This document shows, piece by piece, positions 34,442-43,174 of a stretch of 64,000 nt of DNA. This DNA is from Rhodanobacteraceae bacterium (GTDB lineage: Bacteria > Pseudomonadota > Gammaproteobacteria > Xanthomonadales > SZUA-5): positions 1 to 64,000 of the forward strand of contig JADKFD010000003.1 of the NCBI GenBank assembly GCA_016717705.1, given 5' to 3'. The first letter of the stretch is position 1, and the number at the start of each line of letters is the position of its first letter. The notes beneath the pieces are model-generated. The model ran no database searches. It was not told the DNA's origin and saw only the letters and a list, made by a program, of their open reading frames with translations. Made by a program: the position numbers and the translations under genes.

Positions 34442-37138
34442 ATGAAAGCGCTACGGATCGGAGTTGCCTGGATTTTCGCCTTGCTGGCTGGCTTTGGCGC
34501 GCTCACCGCGCAGGCAGCCGAGTCGCCGCCGGACGCGGTCGACGCCGTTTACGCGCTGGGCCCCGACATCAGCGGCACCTGGTACGACCCGGCGCAGAAC
34601 GGCCAGGGCTTCGTCATCCAGCACATCGTGAGCAATGGCCAGCCGGCGCTGCTCGCCACCTGGTTCACCTACCTCGACGGCAAGGCGCGCTGGCTGATCG
34701 GCGTCGGCACGCCATCCGGCTCCGGGGCGAGCATTCCACTGTCGATCACCAGCGGCGCCGATTTTCCGCCGCGCTTCGTCGCCAGCGCGGCGCAGATCCA
34801 GCCCTGGGGCCAATTGGTGCTGAACTTCGCCGACAAGAATCGCGGCACGGCGACCTGGACCTCGAGCTTCGCCGGTTTCAACAACGGCAGCATGCCGATC
34901 GAACGATTGACCACGCCGTCGACCGCCTTCGAAGCCACCACCGGCCAGATCGCCGCCTGCCACAGCGGTTCCTGGTACGACCCGGCGCAAAACGGCCATG
35001 GCATCTTCACCGAGGTGCTCGGCAGCGGCGCCAACCGGCAGATGCTGGCGATCTGGTACGCCTACCTGAATGGCGAACAGCGCTGGATGACCGCGCTCGG
35101 TCCGATCACCGGCAACACCGCAACGATGACCGCCACGATCACCTCCGGCGCCGACTTTCCGCCCGCCTTCCGTCCTGGCGATGTCGTCAGCCAACCCTGG
35201 GGCACGATGACCTTCACCGGCGTCGACGCCGACCACGCCAGCTGGACCTGGAACAGCACGGTCAGCGGATTTGGCAGCGGCGCGCTCAATCTGACCCGAC
35301 TGAGTGCCTTGAGCGGCAGCGATTGCGGACCGTCGAGCGACAAGCACGCGGCGCGCTTCCTGACCCAGGCCAGCTTCGGACCGACCACGACTGACATCGC
35401 CAGCGTGCGCACGCTGGGCTACGCCGGGTGGATCGACGCGCAAATGGCGCTGGCGCCGACGCTGAATCGCCCCACCATCGAGACGCAGATCGCCACCCAG
35501 GTGCTGACCGATCCGCGCAATGCGCAGTTCTACCGCGCCTATCGGCTGGAACGCTGGTTCAACACGGCGATGTACGCGCCTGACCAGTTGCGCCAGCGCG
35601 TGGCCTTCGCGCTGTCGCAGATCCTCGTGCTGTCCGAAGTCGGCGCGCTCGACAACAATCCGATCGGCGTCGCCGAATACAACGACATCCTGCTGCGCGG
35701 CGCCTTCGGCAACTACCGCGATCTGCTGCGCGAGGTCACGCTGAGCCCGATGATGGGTGCCTTCCTGACCCATCTGCGCAACCAGAAGACCGACTGGACG
35801 CTGGACGCCGCGAACAATCTGGTCGCCGGCCTGATCCAGCCGGACGAGAACTACGCCCGTGAGGTGATGCAGCTGTTCTCGATCGGTCTGGTCGAACGCA
35901 ATCGCGACTTCTCGCCGATTCTGAGCGGGGGCCAGACCACGCCCACCTACACCCAGGATCTGGTCACCAACACCGCGCGCGTGCTGACCGGACATGCCTA
36001 TGCCTGCACCGGCCCGGCCACCATCGGCACCATCACCCTGGCGCGCAACTGCGGCACGGCAACCGGCACCGCCGCGCAGTTCTCGACCACGCTGTTCTTC
36101 TCGACGCCCGGCCGCTACGCCATACCGGGCACCGTCACCGCGCTGGCACACCCGGACACCTACAAGCCGATGGTCTGCTACCCGCGCTACGCCGACACCG
36201 GTCGCTCGGCCACCGGCAACAACAACTATGCGGTGCTGCCGGCCCCGAATGACCGCAAGACGCTGCTGGCCGGAATCAGCATCGGCCCGAGCCCGGTTGC
36301 GTGTTACACCTCGACGCCGGCGATCGATCAGCAGGCCTGCATCGACTACTGCAACGGCCAGATGAACACCCTGCTCGACTCGCTGTTCAATCATCCGAAT
36401 GTGCCGCCGATGGTCTCGCGGCAGCTGATCCAGCGCCTGACCACCAGCAATCCCTCGGCCGGATACATCGATCGCGTCGCCGCCGTGTTCGAGAACGATG
36501 GCGCCGGTGTGCGTGGCAACCTCGGCGCGGTGGTCAAGGCGATCTTGCTCGATCCGGAAGCGCGCACCAATCTGCCGGCGGCCAATTTCGGCAAGCTGCG
36601 CGAACCGCTGCTGCGCCTGACCGCCATCTACCGCGCCTTTGGCGTGCAGAACGGCACCAACGGCGCCAATGGCCTGTCCAACATCGAACGCGGATTCCCG
36701 CAGGCGCCGCTGCGCGCGCCGTCGGTGTTCAATTTCTACGAACCGGACTACCAGCAACCCGGCGAGATCGCCGACAGCGGGCTGTACTCGCCCGAGTTCG
36801 AGATCCTCAACGAGTCGACCTTCATCATGATGTCGGACGAGTTCTGGCGCCGGATCTTCACCGGCTACACCACCACCAGCGCCACGACGACGCCGTTTAC
36901 GACGCCGACCAACGCCGCGTTCCTGCCGGCGACCACCATCGACGCCGTTCCGACCGCCCACGACGCCATGGTCGAAACGCTCAACCAGCGCCTGTTGAAC
37001 GGCGCCATGAGCGACAGCATGCGCGCCAAGCTGGTCGCGCTGCTGAATACCAGCATGGCCAGCGCCGACCACCGCCGCAAAGTCCTCAGCCTGATCCACC
37101 TGATCGCGATCTCGTCCGAGTTCGCGGTGCAACAGTAG
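34442..37138 (+). CDS. Secreted DUF1800 protein with duplicated N-terminal domain
   Basis: An 898-residue protein with a signal peptide (residues 1-25, ending AQAAE). Two N-terminal repeats of about 120 residues follow, each with the GTWYDPAQNGQGF / GSWYDPAQNGHGI motif and ITSGADFPP. The rest is a DUF1800 domain: HAARFLTQASFGPT, PDQLRQRVAFALSQILVLSE, NYAREVMQLFSIGL, PPMVSRQLIQRL, FNFYEPDYQQPGEI. DUF1800 genes are nearly always paired with DUF1501 genes, as here (10 bases apart). Function unknown; both are exported. Confidence 0.9.
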   Translation: MKALRIGVAWIFALLAGFGALTAQAAESPPDAVDAVYALGPDISGTWYDPAQNGQGFVIQHIVSNGQPALLATWFTYLDGKARWLIGVGTPSGSGASIPLSITSGADFPPRFVASAAQIQPWGQLVLNFADKNRGTATWTSSFAGFNNGSMPIERLTTPSTAFEATTGQIAACHSGSWYDPAQNGHGIFTEVLGSGANRQMLAIWYAYLNGEQRWMTALGPITGNTATMTATITSGADFPPAFRPGDVVSQPWGTMTFTGVDADHASWTWNSTVSGFGSGALNLTRLSALSGSDCGPSSDKHAARFLTQASFGPTTTDIASVRTLGYAGWIDAQMALAPTLNRPTIETQIATQVLTDPRNAQFYRAYRLERWFNTAMYAPDQLRQRVAFALSQILVLSEVGALDNNPIGVAEYNDILLRGAFGNYRDLLREVTLSPMMGAFLTHLRNQKTDWTLDAANNLVAGLIQPDENYAREVMQLFSIGLVERNRDFSPILSGGQTTPTYTQDLVTNTARVLTGHAYACTGPATIGTITLARNCGTATGTAAQFSTTLFFSTPGRYAIPGTVTALAHPDTYKPMVCYPRYADTGRSATGNNNYAVLPAPNDRKTLLAGISIGPSPVACYTSTPAIDQQACIDYCNGQMNTLLDSLFNHPNVPPMVSRQLIQRLTTSNPSAGYIDRVAAVFENDGAGVRGNLGAVVKAILLDPEARTNLPAANFGKLREPLLRLTAIYRAFGVQNGTNGANGLSNIERGFPQAPLRAPSVFNFYEPDYQQPGEIADSGLYSPEFEILNESTFIMMSDEFWRRIFTGYTTTSATTTPFTTPTNAAFLPATTIDAVPTAHDAMVETLNQRLLNGAMSDSMRAKLVALLNTSMASADHRRKVLSLIHLIAISSEFAVQQ

Positions 37139-37148
37139 GAGCGCCGTC

Positions 37149-38666
37149 ATGGGATACGACAACAGCAAAAGCCGTCGCGAGTTCCTGAAGAAACTCGGCG
37201 GCAGCTTCGCCGCGGGCTCGCTCGCCAGCCTGATTCCGCAACTGGCGCTGATGCCACGCGCTTACGCCCAATCCGCCGGCGGCTACAAGGCCTTGGTGTG
37301 CATTTACCTCGCGGGTGCCAATGACTCGTACAACTGGCTGGTGCCGCGCGACAGCGAGGCCGCCGGCAGCCGCTACGACACCTATCGCACGGCGCGCGGC
37401 GGCGTCTACAGCGCCAGCAACAGCAACGGCCTGGCGCTCGGCTTCAACGATCTGCTGCCGATCGCACCAAGCAACCAGACAGTCGGTTTCGGACTGCACC
37501 CGTCGAGCGCCGACTACACCGCGACCAACGGCGGCGCGACGCAGGCGCACAGTGGCATCCAGACGCTGTTCAACCAGGGCAAGGCGGCCTTCGTCGCCAA
37601 CGCCGGCACGCTGGTGCAGCCGATCACCAAGGCCGAGTACGACGCCGGCGCGCCGCGCCCGGCGCAGTTGTTCTCGCACAACGACCAGGAACTGCAGTGG
37701 CAGATCGGCATGTCGGCGGCGAACAACCCGATGGCGCGCTACGGCTGGGGCGGTCGCGTGGCCAAGTCCACCGCCGGTGGCGCGCTGGCCAACGGCCTGT
37801 CGCCGACCATTTCGGTCGCCGGCGCCGCACGCTTCCTGATCGGCGACGGCATCCTGCCCTACCAGCTCTCCAGCGGCGGCGTCGACCTGATCGACAACTA
37901 CTCGGCCAGCAGCACCAGCAACTACGCCAATGCCCGCCGCGCGGTGCTCAACGATCTGCTCGATGACACTGCCGCACACCCGTTCGCGCGCGGTTACTCG
38001 GCCATCGCCCGGCGCTCGCTCGACATTGGCGAGAGCCTCGCCGCTTCTCTCGATGCACCCGATGGCAGCGGCAATGTCAGCGCCGTGTTCCCGGCCGGCA
38101 ACACCCTGGCCGATCAGTTGAAGATGGTCGCGCGCATGATCAAGGTCAGCCGCACGCTGGGCGCCACGCGCCAGGTCTATTACGTGCGCATGGGCAGCTT
38201 CGATCTGCATTCGGGCATGTTCGAGGCCGGTGGCGCGGTCGCCAGCACCGGGCATGGCGCGTTGCTGACCACCCTCAACCAGGCCCTCGGCGCCTTCTGG
38301 AGCGCGCTCGGCGAGATCAATGCGCGCGATCTGGTGACCACCTTCACCATGAGCGATTTCGGCCGCACGCTGACCGGCAACGGCAGCGGCTCCGACCACG
38401 CCTGGGGTGGCAATCTGCTGGTGGTGGGCGATGCCGTGCGTGGCAACCAGATCTATGGCAGCTATCCGAAGCTGGTGGTCAACGCCAACGACAACGCGGC
38501 GCGCGACTTCAGTTTCTCGCGTGGTCAGTACATCCCGACGACCGCAGTCGACCAGGTCGCCGCCACGCTGGCACGCTGGATGGGCGTCACCGACAGCGCG
38601 GCACTCGGCTCGATCTTCCCGTTGTTGGGGAATTTCGCCAGCAATGACCTGGGGTTCATGAGCTGA
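37149..38666 (+). CDS. DUF1501 protein with Tat-like signal
   Basis: A 505-residue protein. The N-terminus KSRRREFL-type signal reads SKSRREFLKKLGGSFAAGSL, a twin-arginine motif followed by a hydrophobic stretch ending in AYAQ. The DUF1501 (alkaline-phosphatase-like fold) core shows YKALVCIYLAGANDSYN, LFSHNDQELQWQ, GSFDLHSGM and SDFGRTLTGNGSGSDHAWGG with the likely metal ligands Asp, His and Asp. Cotranscribed with the DUF1800 gene. Confidence 0.9.
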   Translation: MGYDNSKSRREFLKKLGGSFAAGSLASLIPQLALMPRAYAQSAGGYKALVCIYLAGANDSYNWLVPRDSEAAGSRYDTYRTARGGVYSASNSNGLALGFNDLLPIAPSNQTVGFGLHPSSADYTATNGGATQAHSGIQTLFNQGKAAFVANAGTLVQPITKAEYDAGAPRPAQLFSHNDQELQWQIGMSAANNPMARYGWGGRVAKSTAGGALANGLSPTISVAGAARFLIGDGILPYQLSSGGVDLIDNYSASSTSNYANARRAVLNDLLDDTAAHPFARGYSAIARRSLDIGESLAASLDAPDGSGNVSAVFPAGNTLADQLKMVARMIKVSRTLGATRQVYYVRMGSFDLHSGMFEAGGAVASTGHGALLTTLNQALGAFWSALGEINARDLVTTFTMSDFGRTLTGNGSGSDHAWGGNLLVVGDAVRGNQIYGSYPKLVVNANDNAARDFSFSRGQYIPTTAVDQVAATLARWMGVTDSAALGSIFPLLGNFASNDLGFMS

Positions 38667-39078
38667 GGGCGCTTTGAACAGCATCGCGCGCGAGCGCGCT
38701 CCTACAAATTCTCCGGAAACCAACGCAAGAATTGGCAGGAGCGCGCGGCTTTGCGCTGCGGGCACGACTATGCCCGGCGCGCTCCACGTTTACTTTGCTG
38801 AGTTATCGCAAATGAGGTCGCTTGGACCGGCCTCGCCGACGCCGGACCGCGATCTGCCGGCGCGGGTCAGGCCGAATCAGCCTGAGGCACCCGAGCCGGG
38901 CAAGCTCGGCTCTACAGACACCCGGCACCGCGCAGCTTCCATGGAGCGGAGCCTGCTCCGTTGCTCTTGCGCCGGATCGCGTCAAACCCTTGGACATCCT
39001 TGGTTGAATGGTTCTACGTAGTGTTAGCTTTCTGGAGACCGACGCCGCCAACGGTTTTCCAGGGAGAAGCAGGCCAAC
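38667..39078. other. 412-bp gap without a gene
   Basis: It holds a palindromic repeat of family 1 (38681-38762), then about 300 bases with no plausible coding frame. It must contain the promoter of the FimX-like gene; no site could be marked. Confidence 0.6.
38681..38762. repeat. Palindromic intergenic repeat, family 1 (diverged)
   Basis: GCATCGCGCGCGAGCGCGCT then CCTACAA on the left, and GGCAGGAGCGCGCGG...GCGC on the right; the same element as at 89-166, 15 bases past the DUF1501 stop. Confidence 0.7.
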
Positions 39079-41436
39079 ATGCCGACAGCCCAGCCAATGC
39101 CGCTGCCGCGCGAAATCGTTGTCGCCCTTTCGCGATGGCAAAAACTGCGCAAGAGCGAATGGCTGCTGCCTGAGGCGATAGCCACACTGGACGGCCTGAT
39201 GCGCGCCGGTGAGATGGCCATGCAAAGTGGGCGCGAATCCCTGTCGCGCGCACTTGACGCCTTCTCGCTGTACCTTCGCTACCTGGTCGACAGCGAAGTG
39301 TCGGCGCCGAATCCATCGCAGTTGCAGAGCCTTGGAAAACTCGAGGAGAGCGTACTGGCGCTGCTGCGCGCCGAACGTGACGAGCGCCAGCCGGCCGCAG
39401 CACCCGATCAGCGCAAGGCGATTCTCTTGCTCGCGCCGGACGACCCGTTCTGGCAGACCTTCGTCAGTCGCCTGGATGTCGAGTCATTTCGGATCGAGTG
39501 CTTCACTCAAGCGCAACAGCTGGTGCTGAGGCTCGACGCGGTGACGCCGGCTGCCGTGCTGATCGATCAGCATTTCCTGTCCGATCTGGGAGCGGTTGCC
39601 GATCGTCTGGAGAGCAAGCATGAGGCCGGAACGCTGGGTGCGACGGTACTTTACTTCAACCGCAACCGTGACACCCGTGCGCGCAATCGGGCCCTCTCCG
39701 GTGGCGCCGATGCCACGCTTGAGGGCGAGGACCTCGACTATCTGTTGACCCGCGTCGGTGAACTGATCAAGGTGCGCGAGCGTCAGCAACATCTGCGAGT
39801 GCTGATCGTGGAGGACGACCGTTCGCAGGCCTTGTACTGCGAATTGATCCTGCGCAAGCAGGGTATCGACGTGCAGGTGGCCAGCGAATCCAGACACGCC
39901 ATGGCGGCGATCAAGGAGTTCCTGCCTGATCTCGTCCTTGTCGATCTGCACATGCCGGAAATCGACGGCATGCAATTGACCGAGTTGATCCGCGACGAGC
40001 CAGACCTGGCGCTGCTGCCGGTGATCTTCCTGACCGGCGAGCAGGACGAGACAAGTCGCTTCAATGCGCTGCGCGCCGGTGGCGATGACTACATCGTCAA
40101 GCCAGTCCGGCCGCGCCACCTGGTCACCGCCGTGGTCAGCCGCGCGCGTCGCGCGCGTCACTTGAAACAGCAGTTTGCCCCACGTCCAGCCGATACGCGC
40201 AAACCGCGCCTGCTACTGGCGGGCGAGTTCGTCGCCATGTTGCGCACTCTGGGTGTGCAGCAGCCTTGCCACAATGCACTGCTGATGTGCGCACCCGACC
40301 ACGCGCGACCGAACGGCAGCAACAACCACGTTGCGACGGAGCTTGAAGCGCAATTCCAGATCGCCAGACTGGCCGAGGGCGAGTTGGCTGATGATGAACG
40401 CATCACCCCATGGCAAGGCGGCTCTTACCTGTTTCTGTTGGACCGGACATCAGACCAGGAACTGATGGCGCGCGCCCGAGTCCTGCGGCAGCACATGTCG
40501 GAAGCAACGCGGGCGGCCGGCCATAGTGACGTCAGTCTGTCGGTGGTGCTGCTGCCCACCACCGCACTGCCATCCGCCGAGACTCTGATCGATCTGGCCG
40601 AGCGCACCATCGAGGTGGCGCGACATGCCGGCGGCAAGCGCGTCAAGCGCGCGCTCACCGAATTGAGCCCCGATCTGCCGGCCGATATCGCTCTCGGACT
40701 GGAGAAGGCGCTGGCGGTCGCCCCATCCCCCAATACCATCAGTTTGCTGTTTCAGCCCATCGTTTCGCTGCATGGCGCGCTACGTCCGCAGTACCACCTG
40801 CACCTCGACGTCCCCATCGGCGACAGCGGCGAACGCAGGATCACCCGACTGCAGTGGCTGGAAATGGCACGTCAGATCGGTTGCACCAGCGCGCTCGATC
40901 GCTACGCTGTCGAACACGCCATGGATTGCATCAAGGAATCACGCAAGTCGATGGTGGGCCTGCGAATTTTCGTCGCCATCGACGCCGCGAGCATGGCCGA
41001 TCCCGTGTTCATGGAAGCGCTGTTGTCCGGACTGGTCGAGCGCAGCCTGGCGGATCCCGGTCTGGTGCTGTGCATAGACCACGGCAAGGCCATGATGGTG
41101 CAGAACCGGCTGGCCGCGGCACGGCGTCAGCTTGAACTCGCGCGGGTCCTGCTGTGCTTCGAGCGCGTGAGCGTCGACGCCAAGGGCGGCGATGTCATCG
41201 ACTCACTAAGACCCGAGATTCTTGCCGTCGACGCCAGCACCCTGCGCGCGACCGTCAACCCACCGGCAATCGTCGGATTCGCCCGCGAGCGCGGTGCCGA
41301 ACTGGTGGCGCACTTCATTCCGGATGCGAACACTCTCGCGCGCCTGTTTGCGCTGGGCGTGGACTATGGCATGGGCAACTTTGTCGGCGCGCCGCGGGCG
41401 CAGCTGGATTACGACTTCGGCGACAATCAGTACTGA
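39079..41436 (+). CDS. FimX-like protein: two receiver domains with degenerate GGDEF and EAL
   Basis: A 785-residue cytoplasmic protein. After a helical N-terminus come a degenerate receiver (about 110-230, AILLLAPDDPFWQTF, no acceptor Asp pair) and a canonical receiver (about 240-360, LRVLIVEDDRSQ, LVLVDLHMPEIDGMQ, DYIVKPVRPRH). A GGDEF-like domain without a GGDEF motif (about 370-530) and an EAL-like domain (about 545-780) that keeps LLFQPIVSLHG but lacks the EAL signature follow. Such inactive GGDEF-EAL pairs act as cyclic-di-GMP effectors, as FimX does in type IV pilus control. Catalysis is unlikely. Confidence 0.8.
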   Translation: MPTAQPMPLPREIVVALSRWQKLRKSEWLLPEAIATLDGLMRAGEMAMQSGRESLSRALDAFSLYLRYLVDSEVSAPNPSQLQSLGKLEESVLALLRAERDERQPAAAPDQRKAILLLAPDDPFWQTFVSRLDVESFRIECFTQAQQLVLRLDAVTPAAVLIDQHFLSDLGAVADRLESKHEAGTLGATVLYFNRNRDTRARNRALSGGADATLEGEDLDYLLTRVGELIKVRERQQHLRVLIVEDDRSQALYCELILRKQGIDVQVASESRHAMAAIKEFLPDLVLVDLHMPEIDGMQLTELIRDEPDLALLPVIFLTGEQDETSRFNALRAGGDDYIVKPVRPRHLVTAVVSRARRARHLKQQFAPRPADTRKPRLLLAGEFVAMLRTLGVQQPCHNALLMCAPDHARPNGSNNHVATELEAQFQIARLAEGELADDERITPWQGGSYLFLLDRTSDQELMARARVLRQHMSEATRAAGHSDVSLSVVLLPTTALPSAETLIDLAERTIEVARHAGGKRVKRALTELSPDLPADIALGLEKALAVAPSPNTISLLFQPIVSLHGALRPQYHLHLDVPIGDSGERRITRLQWLEMARQIGCTSALDRYAVEHAMDCIKESRKSMVGLRIFVAIDAASMADPVFMEALLSGLVERSLADPGLVLCIDHGKAMMVQNRLAAARRQLELARVLLCFERVSVDAKGGDVIDSLRPEILAVDASTLRATVNPPAIVGFARERGAELVAHFIPDANTLARLFALGVDYGMGNFVGAPRAQLDYDFGDNQY

Positions 41437-41550
41437 GACACGATCGAGGCGAGCTGAGCAAGCTCCGCTGTACAAAAGCCTGGTGCCCAGAAGCTTTTGC
41501 ATGACGGAGCCCGCTCAACCCACCTCTGTTCGCGTCGCAACCACTCACCC

Positions 41551-42270
41551 TCACGCCGCCGCCGACTCCGAATCGAGATCCGCCAATCGATAACCGGCGC
41601 TGTGAATCGTGTGCAACAACTGCGACTGGAAGGGCTTGTCGATCACCTTGCGCAGGTTGTACAGGTGCGAGCGCAGCGTGTCGCTGTCCGGCAGCATGTC
41701 ACCCCAGACCTCGCGCTCGATGTCGCGGCGCGAAACCACACGCGGCGATTCGCGCATCAGGATGGTCAGCAGGCGCAGGCCAATCGGCGACACCGCCAGA
41801 TCCTTGCCGGCGCGGGTCAGGCGCAGGGTCGCCGTATCCAGGACCAGATCGCCCACGCGCAGCACTTCCTGACTGACCTGGCGCCGGTCGCGTCGGATCA
41901 GTGCACGCACGCGCGCCTCCAGTTCCTTCACCTCGAAAGGCTTGACCAGATAGTCATCGGCGCCGGCATCAAGACCCGTCACCTTGTCCTCCAGCGTGTC
42001 GCGCGCGGTCAGCATCAGCACCGGCGTCGACTTCTTCGCCTCCTGGCGCAGCTTGCGGCAGACGTCCAGACCATCCAGGCCCGGCAGCATCAGATCGAGC
42101 ACGATCACGTCGTAGCTGTTGCTGATCGCCAGATGCAGGCCAGACACGCCATCTGCCGCGTAATCGACCGAATACCCGCGCCGCTCCAGAAACTCACCCA
42201 CCGTCTCCGAAATCCCGCGGTTGTCCTCGACCAGCAGCACCAGACCCGATTGCTCATCGCGCTTGTTCAT
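41551..42270 (-). CDS. Orphan OmpR-family response regulator
   Basis: A 239-residue regulator: receiver with VLLVEDNRGI, acceptor Asp59 in VIVLDLMLPGLDG and Lys in YLVKPFEVKEL, then a winged helix (SRRDIEREVWGDMLPDSDTL, RSHLYNLRKVIDKPF, LLHTIHSAGYRLAD). No histidine kinase is adjacent; the next DNA upstream is the broken peptide locus. ATG at 42270 is chosen for the family N-terminus; the frame extends 12 codons further. Confidence 0.9.
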   Translation of the reverse strand: MNKRDEQSGLVLLVEDNRGISETVGEFLERRGYSVDYAADGVSGLHLAISNSYDVIVLDLMLPGLDGLDVCRKLRQEAKKSTPVLMLTARDTLEDKVTGLDAGADDYLVKPFEVKELEARVRALIRRDRRQVSQEVLRVGDLVLDTATLRLTRAGKDLAVSPIGLRLLTILMRESPRVVSRRDIEREVWGDMLPDSDTLRSHLYNLRKVIDKPFQSQLLHTIHSAGYRLADLDSESAAA

Positions 42271-42366
42271 CTCGATTCTCCTGGCCCGGACGTCGGGCGC
42301 CTTCACAGATGTGAAGATACGCGGGGGAAGATCGTGAAGATGTGAAGGGTTCGAATCCAGCGCTCA

Positions 42367-42938
42367 ATGGGCAGCATCGAGCAGGTCCAGCCCTCGCTTG
42401 ATGGCACCGGGCAGATCCTGAGGGGTGTCCGCGAGCGCGAGCTCGCCTGCGCGCAGGCGACCGGCGTCGATGCCCGCGGCGACAGCGACGGCGAATTCGA
42501 GATGCCGCGCCAAGGACCGCTTCGAATAGACGCGGGCTGCAACCGTGCTCTCCAGAACAAGTCTCACTATGCCCATTCGGGACATGGGCCGAAACTGAGC
42601 CTCATCTGCGCGCGCCAAGCGAATCAGAGCCGCAACCGCAACGGCCGGCGACGCGGATTCGGGGTACTGCTTTGGTATGCACCGTAATCGAACAAATCGA
42701 TCCACGAGGCCTCCCCGCAGTCCGCCAGGGCGACGGGCACTTCGATGCCAAGCATTTCGGCATTCACCTGGAGCACTTCGCACGCGGGTGGCAGCGCGCC
42801 AACGTCCGTTGAGAGTGCGAACAGCCGGCCCGCGGCGGTTAGCACCGTGGCAACGACTGAACATTGCGCGGTGAGCGCACCTGACGCAGTCGAGACGGAG
42901 CGTGACTTCCTCGGCTTCGCGCTAACCGTCACGATCAC
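42367..42938 (-). pseudogene. Unrecognised gene split over two frames, in the peptide locus
   Basis: About 190 residues with one frame change near 42680. The first part (from GTG at 42938) ends GIEVPVALADCGEASWIDLF plus DYGAYQS; the second continues ASPAVAVAALIRLARADEAQ and closes with LPGAIKRGLDLLDAAH. Both halves have the third-position GC bias of real coding DNA. I do not recognise the family; there is no transglutaminase-like Cys/His, no PqqD-like and no kinase P-loop signature. Its position 11 bases after the precursor suggests a role in the same pathway. Confidence 0.4.
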
Positions 42939-42949
42939 GAGAACTCACG

Positions 42950-43158
42950 TCATGCCAATGGGGGCGTGGGCACGGGAGACCAAGGCCGAGCCACGCCCCA
43001 CATACACGCTGCTGACTCAGTTTGGCCAGTTTTTGTTGTGGATGTTCCGCTATCGCGCGTTCCTGGCGACCCCCCAATGTCAGTACGCGTACGTCGCCCA
43101 GTGGCGTCAACTTGGGCGGTACGTATGAATCTGCTCGGGGCGAGTCTTCGACCGGGAT
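42950..43158 (-). CDS. Candidate lasso-type RiPP precursor peptide (one frame change)
   Basis: A short peptide whose leader YVPPKLTPLGDVRVLTLG matches the lasso-precursor motif YxxPxLxxxGxxxxxTxG at every fixed position, with Thr at the penultimate leader position before Gly. The core begins at a run of six C on the plus strand (43070-43075). As read it is GGRQERAIAEH; with one more G it becomes GGSPGTRDSGTSTT..., placing Asp at core position 8, where a lasso ring can close on Gly1, and ending at TGA 42950. The apparent start is ATC at 43158, preceded by AAAGGA; an ATG there may be misread. An asparagine-synthase homologue lies upstream. Confidence 0.6.
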
Positions 43159-43174
43159 AGTGACCCGTCCTTTC

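Noticed and set aside
34451..37168. Open frame of 905 codons opposite the DUF1800 gene
   Set aside because: Composition is Arg/Gly/Val-rich without motifs, and the plus strand has a signal peptide and a recognised domain with matching codon bias.
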